DNA from: Alteribacillus iranensis
GTDB lineage: Bacteria; Bacillota; Bacilli; Bacillales; Marinococcaceae
Assembly (NCBI RefSeq): GCF_900113025.1
Contig: NZ_FONT01000003.1
Location: 292,394-356,393 of the forward strand
Direction of reading: 5' to 3'
DNA: 64,000 bases
The notes under the pieces were generated by a model, which saw nothing but the letters and a program-made list of their open reading frames with translations, had not been told where the DNA came from and ran no database searches. Shown here piece after piece: positions 8,961 to 17,534 of the stretch; the stretch's first letter is position 1, and every line of letters starts with the position of its first letter. Made by a program: the position numbers and the translations under genes.

Positions 8961-10163
8961 ATGACCAAACGATGGAGAGGAATCACTGCAGCTTGTGCAG
9001 CAGCTGCTACATTTATGGTAAGTCAAGAAGTTCATGGAGAAGAAGAGAAAACGATTGCGTTTCATTCATTCAAAGAAACTACAGAAGTACATAAAGAAAT
9101 TGATACGACGATGCCGCGCTTTTATTATGATACTGGGTATGATTTCACCTACCCTGAGGATGGCGTAAAAGGGGTATATGTGACAGGTCATTCTGCAGGT
9201 GGAGCGAGGTTTGAAGAATTATTGAATTTGATGGATAACACGGATTTAAATTCAATGGTTATCGACATTAAGGAAGACCATGGGAATTTAACATTCCAAC
9301 CAACGGAGGATATGGATGTGCCGGACATTGGAACCAATATGATTGGTGATCCTAAAGCGATGATGGACAAGTTGGACGAACATGATGTTTATCCGATTGC
9401 CCGGATTGTAGTATTTAAAGATACGGTATTGGCTGAAAATAAGCCTGAATGGTCGTTTCAAGATAACGGAAAGGTTTGGAAAAACGGAGCGAGCGAGGCA
9501 TTTGTAAACCCGTATGTGAAAGAGGTATGGGATTATAACGTCAATATCGCAAAGGAAGCAGCAAAGATGGGTTTTAAGGAAATCCAATTTGATTACGTAC
9601 GTTTTCCAGAGGGCTTTGAAACGCGGGACGAAAAACTCGATTATTCTCGCGGGGACTTCGGCGAGGAAGGGAATAACATCGACCAGCGGGTAACAGCGGT
9701 CACTTCCTTCGTGGAATATGCAAGGAAAGAGCTTCAGCAAGAATTTGATGTAGATGTATCCGTAGACATATTCGGCTACTCCGCAACCTTGGAGGAAGCC
9801 CCGGGGATCGGGCAGAACTTCTCAAAAATAGCGAATAATGTCGATGTTATTTCTTCCATGATTTATCCTAGTCATTGGACTCCATATTTTGGTATCGATA
9901 AGCCCGACCTGCACCCTTACGAATTGACGAGAGAATATGCAAAGGTAGAAAATGAGGTACTTGACCAACTAGACCAACCTCCAGTTTCCCGCCCTTGGAT
10001 TCAAGATTTCACAGCCAGCTGGCTCGGTTCTGGAAATTATCAAACATATGGAGTAGAAGAAGTAGAAGCTCAAATTCGTGCGTTAAATGACTCCGGTATT
10101 GATGAATTTTTATTATGGGATGCTTCGAATAGCTATACAAAGGGTGTAGATTATACACCATAA
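8961..10163 (+). CDS. Secreted putative glycoside hydrolase (DUF4015 family)
   Basis: This 400-residue protein has a signal peptide ending near VHGEE, residues 1-28. A single large TIM-barrel-like domain of the DUF4015 putative glycosyl hydrolase family follows. Family landmarks are GVYVTGHSAG near residue 75, SMVIDIKEDHGNL near 105 and EIQFDYVRFPEG near 215. It would act outside the cell or at the wall on an unknown polysaccharide. No sugar-binding or anchoring module is evident. The ribosome binding site is poor (GGGGAA), but the SigA promoter upstream is good. Confidence 0.85.
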   Translation: MTKRWRGITAACAAAATFMVSQEVHGEEEKTIAFHSFKETTEVHKEIDTTMPRFYYDTGYDFTYPEDGVKGVYVTGHSAGGARFEELLNLMDNTDLNSMVIDIKEDHGNLTFQPTEDMDVPDIGTNMIGDPKAMMDKLDEHDVYPIARIVVFKDTVLAENKPEWSFQDNGKVWKNGASEAFVNPYVKEVWDYNVNIAKEAAKMGFKEIQFDYVRFPEGFETRDEKLDYSRGDFGEEGNNIDQRVTAVTSFVEYARKELQQEFDVDVSVDIFGYSATLEEAPGIGQNFSKIANNVDVISSMIYPSHWTPYFGIDKPDLHPYELTREYAKVENEVLDQLDQPPVSRPWIQDFTASWLGSGNYQTYGVEEVEAQIRALNDSGIDEFLLWDASNSYTKGVDYTP

Positions 10164-10292
10164 TGTAGAAATAAAAAGCTAATGCTACAATGACGCAGAT
10201 GATCATGATATGTTGGGTGTTGCATTCTTTATTGGGAGTTATAATATAAGCAAAGATATTTTATAATAGAGGAAACAGGATAGGAGGCTCCT

Positions 10293-10853
10293 ATGAAGGA
10301 AGCACATTGGTATGAAAAACTGAGTCAATATTTTCCCATCGAAGAAATGAAGTCACAAGAGCATATGGAGCTTCTTCTTAAAGAGAAAAGTGACATTTAC
10401 CACAAAGATGAGGGAGCCCATCATGTTGTTATGTATGTGGAAACGGACGATTTTATCTTTATTGACTACTTGCTTGTAGCAAAAGAAGCTCGCGGCCAGG
10501 GACTTGGAAAAAAGATTATCGAGGAAATGAAGAAAAAAAATAAACCAATTATATTAGAAGTGGAGCCGCTCGATTACGAAGATTCCGATACAGAGAAACG
10601 GTTTCGTTTCTATCAGCGAGCAGGTTTTAAACATGCATCATCTATCGGGTATACAAGAAAATCGCTGGCAACCGATGAAGACAACACACTCGAAATCCTG
10701 TATTGGTCTCCGGAGGATGAGAGCGAGGAAAGTATTTTTGATAAAATGAAGCACACGTATAATCATATTCATACGTATAAAGATGAAGAATTGTATGGTA
10801 AAGCATATCAGAAAGCAGAAGATGTCCTAACGTTTGATGAAAACAGTGAATAA
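10293..10853 (+). CDS. yjbC: GNAT acetyltransferase YjbC
   Basis: This 186-residue protein has a GNAT core at about residues 40-130, with the acetyl-CoA loop ARGQGLGKKII and the C-terminal motif FYQRAGFK. An acidic tail follows. Its position upstream of spx matches the yjbC-spx arrangement of B. subtilis, where the two can be co-transcribed. Here a small gene, a terminator and a promoter separate them, so spx may be mostly independent. GGAGG lies just before the ATG. The acetyl acceptor is unknown. Confidence 0.85.
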   Translation: MKEAHWYEKLSQYFPIEEMKSQEHMELLLKEKSDIYHKDEGAHHVVMYVETDDFIFIDYLLVAKEARGQGLGKKIIEEMKKKNKPIILEVEPLDYEDSDTEKRFRFYQRAGFKHASSIGYTRKSLATDEDNTLEILYWSPEDESEESIFDKMKHTYNHIHTYKDEELYGKAYQKAEDVLTFDENSE

Positions 10854-10927
10854 CATGATCATTTCTTACGGGTAGAAGAAGGTATGGCATGCCGCGGTTG
10901 GATAAAGATCTCAAGGAGGGATCGATA

Positions 10928-11071
10928 GTGAGAAATAAGGAGAAGCAAAAACGCAAGAAAAAGCGTGAAGTGTTAAAGGAACTGCTTCGTAAAAACTTGA
11001 AAGACTGGAATAAACTTCCAAAGCCAGAAGGACGCGGTACTCCAACATCTTCTTCCAAACCACCTGCTTAA
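10928..11071 (+). CDS. Small basic protein, unknown
   Basis: This 47-residue product starts at GTG, 7 nt after a near-perfect AAGGAGGG. That strong site is the main reason to believe it. The first half is very rich in Lys and Arg (RNKEKQKRKKKREVLKELL) and likely helical; the tail is Pro/Ser-rich. No family is recognised. It sits between yjbC and the terminator before spx, so it may be co-transcribed with yjbC. An RNA- or ribosome-binding role would be a guess from charge alone. Confidence 0.6.
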   Translation: MRNKEKQKRKKKREVLKELLRKNLKDWNKLPKPEGRGTPTSSSKPPA

Positions 11072-11108
11072 TTATCTTGTAAAATGAATTGCAAATAGGA
11101 TATTACAC

Positions 11109-11141
11109 AAGCCCATTCTCAATTGTGAGGTGGGCTTTTTT
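11109..11141 (+). terminator. Rho-independent terminator
   Basis: AAGCCCA/TGGGCTT closes over an inner CTCA/TGAG stem and is followed by six T. It ends the yjbC unit upstream of spx. Confidence 0.85.
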
Positions 11142-11298
11142 CATTTTAAGCAGTTTTTCTGAAAATTATAGGTTTTATCAATCGCAAAAGAAGGAATGAG
11201 AATACAAATGCCGAATATTAAGGAGAAGGCGTTGTGTGGAATGATTGCTAAAGTATAGAGAACTGCATACATAATCATATTTGAGACGTAATTCTTTA

Positions 11299-11337
11299 TT
11301 GAAAAACCTTTTCAAATTAGAATTATTATTGTATAAT
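11299..11337 (+). promoter_or_regulatory. spx promoter with palindrome and PerR-like box
   Basis: TATAAT at 11332-11337 is a consensus -10. The -35 region overlaps a perfect TTGAAAA-ACC-TTTTCAA palindrome (11299-11315). Between them TTAGAAT-T-ATTATTG (11317-11331) resembles a PerR box with three mismatches. In B. subtilis one spx promoter is repressed by PerR and YodB, so redox control is plausible but unproven here. The rest of the 350-bp gap after the small gene shows nothing else. Confidence 0.45.
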
Positions 11338-11423
11338 ACAAGTAACGTAAGAAAAGGTGCATTCCGCAATAAATGTTCTCCATACATTCATTCTGCGTAG
11401 TCAGGAAGGGAGAGTTCAATTGA

Positions 11424-11819
11424 ATGGTCAAGTTACTCACGTCTCCAAGCTGTACCTCTTGCCGGAAAGCAAAAGGGTGGCTTGAGGAAAATAATATTCC
11501 ATTTGAAGAGCGTAATATTTTCGCATCTCCTCTTAGTGTAGAAGAGGTAAAAGAAATCATACGCTTGACAGAAGATGGAACGGATGAGATTATCTCTACA
11601 CGTTCAAAAGTATTTCAAGAATTGGACGTTGAATTGGAGAGTCTGCCGCTTCAAGAATTATTTAAGTTAATCAGTGAAAATCCGGGCCTGTTGCGCCGCC
11701 CGATCATCTTTGATGAAAAACGTTTACAAGTAGGCTATAATGAAGCGGAAATACGTCGTTTCCTACCTCGTAAAGTTCGTACGTTTAATTTGATGGAAGC
11801 GCAAAAAATGGTGAATTAA
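11424..11819 (+). CDS. spx: Spx, thiol-stress regulator binding RNA polymerase
   Basis: The 131-residue protein matches Spx over its full length. It has the CxxC redox switch C10-C13 in [10 protein letters not shown], the RNA polymerase alpha contact region [13 protein letters not shown] and the [20 protein letters not shown] block. Spx binds the alpha C-terminal domain, blocks some activators and turns on thiol-protective genes during disulfide stress. It is degraded by ClpXP with help of the adaptor SpxH, which is encoded 5 kb away (16587-17513). A terminator follows the gene. AGGGAG lies 9-10 nt before the ATG. Confidence 0.97.
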   Translation: MVKLLTSPSCTSCRKAKGWLEENNIPFEERNIFASPLSVEEVKEIIRLTEDGTDEIISTRSKVFQELDVELESLPLQELFKLISENPGLLRRPIIFDEKRLQVGYNEAEIRRFLPRKVRTFNLMEAQKMVN

Positions 11820-11849
11820 CATTTTTATTTAGATAGTTGGAGACCGAAA

Positions 11850-11886
11850 AAAAACTTCTACTTTTTCTCGAACAGTAGAAGTTTTT
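11850..11886 (+). terminator. spx terminator
   Basis: A perfect 13-bp stem AAAAACTTCTACT/AGTAGAAGTTTTT with an 11-nt loop ends in a T-run. Confidence 0.9.
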
Positions 11887-11961
11887 CTGTATATAGAAAG
11901 ATCTTGGATAAAGAAGCTTGAAATTGTTCATTGTAAAGAAGAAAGAAGCAGTTTTTTTCTC

Positions 11962-11990
11962 TTGACATCTTGCATATTATCATTGAGAAT
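11962..11990 (+). promoter_or_regulatory. Distal promoter-like site upstream of mecA
   Basis: A perfect TTGACA is followed after 17 nt by GAGAAT. The near-palindrome ATTATCA-T-TGAGAAT (11976-11990) overlaps the -10 and could be an operator. It would give a leader of about 220 nt to mecA, longer than that from the site at 12075. Confidence 0.35.
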
Positions 11991-12074
11991 ATACATTTAA
12001 TAGTAGAGGAATGACCGCGTTATCTCTTTAGAGCTCCGCTCCCTCAAAAATATCTTCGGGATGAGCATTGGTCC

Positions 12075-12103
12075 TTAACAATACGTTTTATTTCGTATAC
12101 AAT
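12075..12103 (+). promoter_or_regulatory. SigA promoter for mecA
   Basis: TTAACA and TACAAT are spaced 17 nt apart, 113 nt before the mecA start. Between here and mecA the leader has a weak CTAGG/CCTAG hairpin and no reading frame with a ribosome binding site. Confidence 0.55.
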
Positions 12104-12216
12104 GGTAATAAGACATTAAGGACTAGGGAATTAGCTGCCCGTCCTAGGGTATCATCTTTAATAAAGAGAGACCTATGGAAGCGGTATCCACCTACCTTCA
12201 AAGGAGGGAGAAAATC

Positions 12217-12888
12217 GTGGAAATCGAAAGAATTAATGAGTCGACGGTCAAATTCTTTATTACGTATAAAGATATAGAGGACCGAGGATTTGACCGGGAT
12301 GAAATCTGGTACAATCGCGAACGGGGAGAAGAATTATTTTTTGAAATGATCAATGAAGCGCATGACCGCGAGAATTTCGAAATCGAAGGCCCGCTTTGGA
12401 TTCAAGTCCAAGCGTTGGATAACGGTATGGAAATTGTAGTTACCCGTGGACAGATCACAGATGGAAATGTAAAGCTCGAGATTCCTGTATCTCAAGGAAA
12501 AGATGAAGAAGTTCCTGTCGATGACAATATCGTTGACATGTTGGATGAACAATTTCGTTCCTCTCAGAAATCTCGTCAGACGAACAGCAGTCTCGATACC
12601 GATGAGCTTGAAATTGTTATTTCCTTTGCTGATCTAGAAGATTTGATCGCTTTGAGTCAGGCATTTGCTGCCGATCATATTCAAAATGAAATATACTATT
12701 TTGAAGGAAAATACTACTTGTACCTAATGTTTGACGACCATTATGCTGAGGATGAACAAGATGATATGATCAGCCACGTATTAGAGTACGGGGAAGAATC
12801 TGACATGTCCATCTACCGTATTCGCGAATACGGAAAAACCATCGCATCTTCTGAAGGATTGCAAACATTACAGGACAACTTTTCATAA
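12217..12888 (+). CDS. mecA: Adaptor protein MecA
   Basis: This 223-residue protein matches MecA: an N-terminal substrate-binding domain starting MEIERINESTVKFF with the DIEDRGFDRDEIWYNRERGEE signature, an acidic linker near 95-125, and a C-terminal ClpC-binding domain. The start is GTG, 7 nt after GGAGGGAG; an upstream in-frame ATG would add 14 residues that the family lacks. MecA delivers ComK, ComS and other proteins to ClpCP and is needed to assemble the ClpC hexamer. Its neighbour coiA is a competence gene, and MecA controls competence. Confidence 0.96.
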   Translation: MEIERINESTVKFFITYKDIEDRGFDRDEIWYNRERGEELFFEMINEAHDRENFEIEGPLWIQVQALDNGMEIVVTRGQITDGNVKLEIPVSQGKDEEVPVDDNIVDMLDEQFRSSQKSRQTNSSLDTDELEIVISFADLEDLIALSQAFAADHIQNEIYYFEGKYYLYLMFDDHYAEDEQDDMISHVLEYGEESDMSIYRIREYGKTIASSEGLQTLQDNFS

Positions 12889-12909
12889 GTGCGTGACGCA
12901 AAATACCAT

Positions 12910-12984
12910 CCCTTTACCGGCGATACGATCAGCCAGGCACTATCAGTAATGCCTGGCTCATCTTTTGCCGGTAAAGGGTTTTTT
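12910..12984 (+). terminator. Nested two-stem terminator after mecA
   Basis: An outer 12-bp perfect stem (CCCTTTACCGGC/GCCGGTAAAGGG) is followed by six T. It encloses a second perfect 9-bp stem (AGCCAGGCA/TGCCTGGCT). The internal loops of 9 and 8 nt between the stems make it unusually elaborate. Confidence 0.9.
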
Positions 12985-13104
12985 GTTGTCTTTAAGTGGA
13001 CGTAAAGGGAAATCTCGATGTTTTCAAAAAGACAAAAAGAAGGATTTTCATATGAAAGAGAGAAAGAAAGAGGGAGAATGAATGTAATCAGAAAGGAATA
13101 TGCC

Positions 13105-14274
13105 ATGTTTGTTGCTGTAACTTCATCAGGGAGACGAGTGTCCTTGATATCTCCCGCGCCGACTTTTTCTCCGATTCCTTCTCCTCCTTACTTCTGTCCC
13201 GCTTGCTTGAAACCGGTAATTCTTAAAAAGGGAACGAAACGACGGTGGCATTTCGCTCACCATCGGAAATCAGCTTGTCCTTATCACCACCCTGAATCAG
13301 AAGAACATTTGAACGGCAAGGCTCTATTATATCAATGGCTTCTCCACCAAGGATATAAGCCGGATGTAGAACGTTTTCTTCCGATGATTAAAAGAAAAGC
13401 GGACCTCCTGGTGGAAAAATCCGGGCAAAGCATAGCAATTGAATACCAGTGTGCTTCTATCACAGAGGAAGAAATGATCGCCCGAACGCTTGACTATCGT
13501 TCCATCGGAATCCACCCGCTTTGGTTATTGTCTTCGTCACGCCTCCGCCTTCGTTCACCTCGTCATTATCAGATTCATGGGTTTGAATGGGTAAGCTTGC
13601 GTGAACGTCCAAAAGATACAAGGTATGCTTTTTCGTATTTTTCTTCTCGAGACCAATCGTTTTCCTTTTTGTTTCCACGAGCTATGACTTCGCAAACCCG
13701 TATCCTCGCCGACCACTATACTCTTCCTTCGTCCCAACTCTCTTTTCATGAATTGATAACATTTCCCGACACAATAGATGGACCTTCTTTATCAGTGTCC
13801 CAGTGGCTCCGTGTGAAGAAACAGTGGCGTTTTGGGAAAAATCAATGGCGGGCGTTCCATGATCCAAGACGGTTGGGGCCGCTCTTCGAGAAATTACGAG
13901 CAGGGCTTCCGTTTTTCCCTGCAGAAGCAGGTTGGCCTCATTTGGGGATGGAAGTCATTTCTGTTCCAGCCTATCTTTGGCAAAGCTGGTTGCTTCTCGT
14001 CTTTCTTCCGTCTCTCTCCCCCTCTCACTCTTTTACTTCTCAAGAGGCTGCTATAGCGGTAACCAAGTCCGGCCTGCTTTCGAAATCAACCTGTTTTCCT
14101 CTTCTCGATGAGCCTCTTACACAAACATTAAAACACTACTTATCCTTACTATCTCTGATGGGAGTCGTTGAAAAAACCAACAGAGGCTGGAAGAAAAAAA
14201 GAGGTGTTCGTATACCTCTTTCATTGGAAGCAGGTTTTGCAAAGGATAAATACTGGGGGAGACGCATATTGTAG
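13105..14274 (+). CDS. coiA: Competence protein CoiA
   Basis: This 389-residue protein has the CoiA layout: an N-terminal part with zinc-ribbon-like YFCPACLKPVILKKG followed by WHFAHH, then a PD-(D/E)xK-type nuclease core, visible as RKADLLVE...IAIEYQCA near residues 95-120, then a poorly conserved C-terminal half. CoiA is needed for recombination of incoming DNA during transformation. The start MFVAVTSSG has AAAGG 8 nt upstream and aligns with the family; the open frame extends 29 codons further without support. No clear ComK box is seen upstream. Confidence 0.9.
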   Translation: MFVAVTSSGRRVSLISPAPTFSPIPSPPYFCPACLKPVILKKGTKRRWHFAHHRKSACPYHHPESEEHLNGKALLYQWLLHQGYKPDVERFLPMIKRKADLLVEKSGQSIAIEYQCASITEEEMIARTLDYRSIGIHPLWLLSSSRLRLRSPRHYQIHGFEWVSLRERPKDTRYAFSYFSSRDQSFSFLFPRAMTSQTRILADHYTLPSSQLSFHELITFPDTIDGPSLSVSQWLRVKKQWRFGKNQWRAFHDPRRLGPLFEKLRAGLPFFPAEAGWPHLGMEVISVPAYLWQSWLLLVFLPSLSPSHSFTSQEAAIAVTKSGLLSKSTCFPLLDEPLTQTLKHYLSLLSLMGVVEKTNRGWKKKRGVRIPLSLEAGFAKDKYWGRRIL

Positions 14275-14355
14275 AAAGGGTGAGGGAAACGTTTATTCTT
14301 TTATATAGTGGTTAAATTAGGTAAAATGGGGAGCAGAATACAGGAGGTGTATCGT

Positions 14356-16173
14356 ATGAGTGATAAATCAACTACATCATTACCAAAACGTGAAGAAATA
14401 CCTGAGAAGTGGAAGTGGAATTTGGAAGATATTTTTGCGACAGACGAAGACTGGGAAAAAGAATTTGAGGAAATAAAAAATAATCTTTTGCCTAAGATGG
14501 AAGATTACAAAGGAAAACTGGGCGATTCCGCCGATTCTTTGTATCAGGGACTTGCTACGGAGCATCATATTGCAGAGAGATTCGGGCGTTTGTATACATA
14601 CGCTCATATGAGATCAGATCAGGATGCTGGCAATTCTTATTATCAGGGACTAGAAGACCGAGCGGCAGGACTCGCAGCAAAATTAGGGCAGGCGATGGCT
14701 TTTGTCGTTCCAGAGATTTTGTCTTTGCCGGAAGAGAAACTTCGCCAATTTGTAAAAGAGAATGATGACCTAAAAACGTACGAGCACACATTGGATGAAA
14801 TTAATAAACAGCGTCCGCACATTTTAAATGAATCAGAAGAAGCGATCTTAGCTCAAGTATCAGAAGTAACCTCGAACCCGGGAAATACATTTGGCATGTT
14901 AAATAATGCGGATTTAAAATTTCCTGAGATTAAAGATGAAGAGGGAAACAGTGTGCAAGTCACACATGGGCGAATTCTCCGCTTTTTTGAAAGCGATGAC
15001 CGACGAGTTCGAAAAGATGCTTTTGAAGCGGTGTATTCCACGTATAAAAAATACCGCAATACTTTTGCGAGCACGTTAAACGGGCAAGTGAAAAAGAATT
15101 TGTTTAATGCGAGTGTTCGGAATTATGACTCTGCCCGTCAAGCTGCTCTTCATGCAAATCACATACCGGAAGTCGTGTATGATCAGTTAGTCGATACGGT
15201 AAATGAACACTTGCCTCTTCTTCACCGGTATGTTCGTCTACGAAAGCGTGTCCTTGAATTAGATGAAATTCACAACTATGATCTGTATACCCCGCTTGTT
15301 AAAGAAGTAGAAATGAAGATACCTTATGAAAAAGCACAAGAGTTAGTTACAGAAGGGCTCGCGCCACTTGGAGATGACTACGTCAATACAATAAAAGAAG
15401 GGTATAAGAATCGGTGGATTGACGTGTATGAGAATGAAGGAAAACGGAGCGGAGCCTACTCGTCCGGTGCGTATGGGACCATGCCATATGTTTTGATGAA
15501 TTGGCAGGATAATGTGAACAACTTGTTTACTTTAGCTCATGAGCTTGGTCATTCGATGCACAGTTATTATAGCAGGAAGCACCAGCCTTACCATTATTCC
15601 AACTATACGATTTTCGTAGCGGAAGTGGCTTCTACGGTCAACGAGGCATTATTAAATGATTATCTGTTAAAAACAATGGATGACAAGAAAAAGAAAATGT
15701 ACATTCTTAATCACTTCCTCGAAGGATTTCGTGGAACGGTCTTCCGTCAAACGATGTTTGCAGAATTTGAGCAGTTAATCCATGAAAAAGCAGCGAATGG
15801 GGAAGCGTTAACTCCTGATGTGTTGGAGAAAGAATACTACGCCTTGAATGAGAAATATTTTGGAGAAGATATGACTTTAGACGAAGATATCGCGTTAGAG
15901 TGGTCGCGAATTCCTCACTTCTATATGAATTTCTACGTCTACCAATATGCGACAGGGTACAGTGCCGCTGCAGCTTTAACAAGACAGATTTTGGAAGAGG
16001 GAGAGCCTGCCGTGGAGAAATATTTATCTTTCTTACAATCCGGGAGCTCCGATTATCCGATTGAAGTACTCAAAAAAGCAGGCGTCGACATGACTTCTCC
16101 AGAACCGATCCGAGAAGCGATGAAATTATTTGAACAAACATTACATGAAATGGAAGAATTACTGGATCAATAA
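14356..16173 (+). CDS. pepF: Oligoendopeptidase F
   Basis: This 605-residue M3B metallopeptidase has the zinc motif HELGHS near residue 395 and the third ligand in VAEVASTVNE about 25 residues later. It has the family's usual length. It cleaves short peptides of roughly 7-17 residues in the cytosol. ATG at 14356 has AGGAGGTG 6 nt upstream, whereas the longer frame adds 16 residues with no site. In B. subtilis the gene also follows coiA. The convergent terminator at 16297-16331 lies downstream. Confidence 0.95.
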   Translation: MSDKSTTSLPKREEIPEKWKWNLEDIFATDEDWEKEFEEIKNNLLPKMEDYKGKLGDSADSLYQGLATEHHIAERFGRLYTYAHMRSDQDAGNSYYQGLEDRAAGLAAKLGQAMAFVVPEILSLPEEKLRQFVKENDDLKTYEHTLDEINKQRPHILNESEEAILAQVSEVTSNPGNTFGMLNNADLKFPEIKDEEGNSVQVTHGRILRFFESDDRRVRKDAFEAVYSTYKKYRNTFASTLNGQVKKNLFNASVRNYDSARQAALHANHIPEVVYDQLVDTVNEHLPLLHRYVRLRKRVLELDEIHNYDLYTPLVKEVEMKIPYEKAQELVTEGLAPLGDDYVNTIKEGYKNRWIDVYENEGKRSGAYSSGAYGTMPYVLMNWQDNVNNLFTLAHELGHSMHSYYSRKHQPYHYSNYTIFVAEVASTVNEALLNDYLLKTMDDKKKKMYILNHFLEGFRGTVFRQTMFAEFEQLIHEKAANGEALTPDVLEKEYYALNEKYFGEDMTLDEDIALEWSRIPHFYMNFYVYQYATGYSAAAALTRQILEEGEPAVEKYLSFLQSGSSDYPIEVLKKAGVDMTSPEPIREAMKLFEQTLHEMEELLDQ

Positions 16174-16222
16174 TACTCTTTAAAAAAAGATAAACGCGCA
16201 TTGTGCTCGCTTATTGGCGGCA

Positions 16223-16242
16223 CACATTGGAGATTCAATGTG
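16223..16242. other. Short inverted repeat after pepF
   Basis: CACATTG/CAATGTG with a 6-nt loop and no T-run. Function unknown. The rest of 16174-16296 shows nothing. Confidence 0.3.
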
Positions 16243-16296
16243 ATAATTTCCTCAATCTTAAGAGACGAAGTGATGAAACTTTAAGCAATAATAGAG

Positions 16297-16331
16297 AAAG
16301 CCGGTCTTCGGGATCCCTGAAGACCGGCTTT
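16297..16331. terminator. Bidirectional terminator
   Basis: A perfect 13-bp stem AAAGCCGGTCTTC/GAAGACCGGCTTT with a 9-nt loop lies between convergent pepF and the small membrane gene. Confidence 0.9.
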
Positions 16332-16339
16332 TTGCATCG

Positions 16340-16513
16340 TCACGTTTTTAACCCTTTAAAGCGCTTGCGTTCGCTAAAGGAGAGCACGGTAAAGAAGATA
16401 GAGAGAAATAAGAGTATGCTTCCAATTAATACGGGGATGAACTTCATCAAGCCTAACAAGAACACTAGGAAACTGACCCCCATAAAGAGTATACCGACTA
16501 ATACTTTTTTCAT
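16340..16513 (-). CDS. Small membrane protein, unknown
   Basis: This 57-residue frame encodes two hydrophobic helices, about residues 3-22 and 25-45, and a basic tail (SERKRFKGLKT). GGAGGGG precedes the ATG by 7-8 nt, and a strong terminator lies directly after the stop, so it has all signs of a real gene. It faces pepF and lies upstream of spxH on the opposite side, transcribed in the same direction as spxH. No family is recognised. The positive tail suggests the C-terminus is inside. Confidence 0.65.
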   Translation of the reverse strand: MKKVLVGILFMGVSFLVFLLGLMKFIPVLIGSILLFLSIFFTVLSFSERKRFKGLKT

Positions 16514-16586
16514 AACGAGGCCCCTCCAACATGTGGTGTCTTACCACAAATTATATGGAGGGGCCTGAAAAATATGATTGCTTGTT

Positions 16587-17513
16587 CTATGAGGAAGACG
16601 GCAAGTAGCGCCAAAACGTGCCGTACTTTACAGGGACTTGTTCTATTTTTTGCTGGAGGACTAATTTTTTCAACTGAGCTTTGGCTTCTCGTTCACTCCA
16701 GTCAAACACGACCGCAACCTCTTTCGTCGCGACGAATTGATACCGTCTCATAAATTCTACAAGATTGATAGTTTTAGCCGGCAAAGGATCTTCCCCAAGC
16801 ATCTCTTTTAAAATAGCGACATAGACGTCATAAGGGTACAAGCCAGAGACTTTTAATCCTTCGTCTTCGATGCGATCGTTAAAAAAGATGAAGGTGGGTG
16901 CGCGCTCTACTTCCATTTCCATCGTAGTTTTCATGTCACATTGCAGAGCTCGCAACGAACACTCCGAATGAATATCCTTCTGAAACTCTTCTACATCGAG
17001 TCCTACGTCTTCCGCGCACCGAAGAAGAATATTTTCGTCTCCAATGTTTTGTTTATGGATAAACAGCAATTCACGCAAACGCCGGAAAAACACGATGCCG
17101 AGCTGTCGTCCTTGCATTTCTGCTGCTTTTATAGCTAGCGCCGGTATGCGTGCGGAATGAATCGGATTTTCCTTCCATATATCGCCATCACAAGACATAC
17201 CGGAGCGGCTTGCTGTTTTTTCATATTGTTGGGCTAAATTTTTCCAGTTTCGCTTTTTTTGTTCGCTTGATTCGTTCCAAGCGTCCAAATGAGAAGTGAC
17301 GAAAAAACGTACAGAGAAGTAATGACCATATTCAATCATTAGCTTTCTTAAAGCAGGTTCAAACGCCCAGCATTCAGGACACAGTGGATCTGTGAATACG
17401 TAGAGTTCTAATTTTTTCTTTCGTTTTACAGGTTTGTCGTCTATTTCATCAGGAGCAAGGCCGCAGATTCCCAGCTGGTCATTGCAGTATAGCTGCGTAT
17501 CTAATTTTCGCAA
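16587..17513 (-). CDS. spxH: ClpXP adaptor SpxH (YjbH)
   Basis: This 308-residue DsbA-like thioredoxin-fold protein has the family's PLCPECWAFEPALRKL active-site-like motif near residue 45, then ASRSGMSCDGDIW and ENILLRCAEDVGLDVEEF. It binds Spx and presents it to ClpXP; during disulfide stress it is inactivated and Spx accumulates. The start is TTG with GGGAG 9 nt upstream. It is longer than B. subtilis YjbH at the N-terminus, which carries two extra cysteines (LYCNDQLGICG). It is the second gene after yjbI with a 21-nt gap, the known yjbIH operon. Confidence 0.93.
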   Translation of the reverse strand: MRKLDTQLYCNDQLGICGLAPDEIDDKPVKRKKKLELYVFTDPLCPECWAFEPALRKLMIEYGHYFSVRFFVTSHLDAWNESSEQKKRNWKNLAQQYEKTASRSGMSCDGDIWKENPIHSARIPALAIKAAEMQGRQLGIVFFRRLRELLFIHKQNIGDENILLRCAEDVGLDVEEFQKDIHSECSLRALQCDMKTTMEMEVERAPTFIFFNDRIEDEGLKVSGLYPYDVYVAILKEMLGEDPLPAKTINLVEFMRRYQFVATKEVAVVFDWSEREAKAQLKKLVLQQKIEQVPVKYGTFWRYLPSSS

Positions 17514-17534
17514 TGGTCCAGACTCCCTTCTAAC

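Noticed and set aside
11976-11990. Fur box
   Set aside because: ATTATCA-T-TGAGAAT has the half sites in the reverse arrangement to the Fur 7-1-7 consensus, with one mismatch.
12068-12277. Open frame across the mecA leader
   Set aside because: It overlaps the real mecA start in another frame and has no ribosome binding site.
13018-13104. ComK box and longer CoiA start
   Set aside because: AAAA and TTTT near 13033-13050 are spaced 6, not 5, and there is no second box. The added N-terminal residues are not conserved in style and lack a good ribosome binding site.
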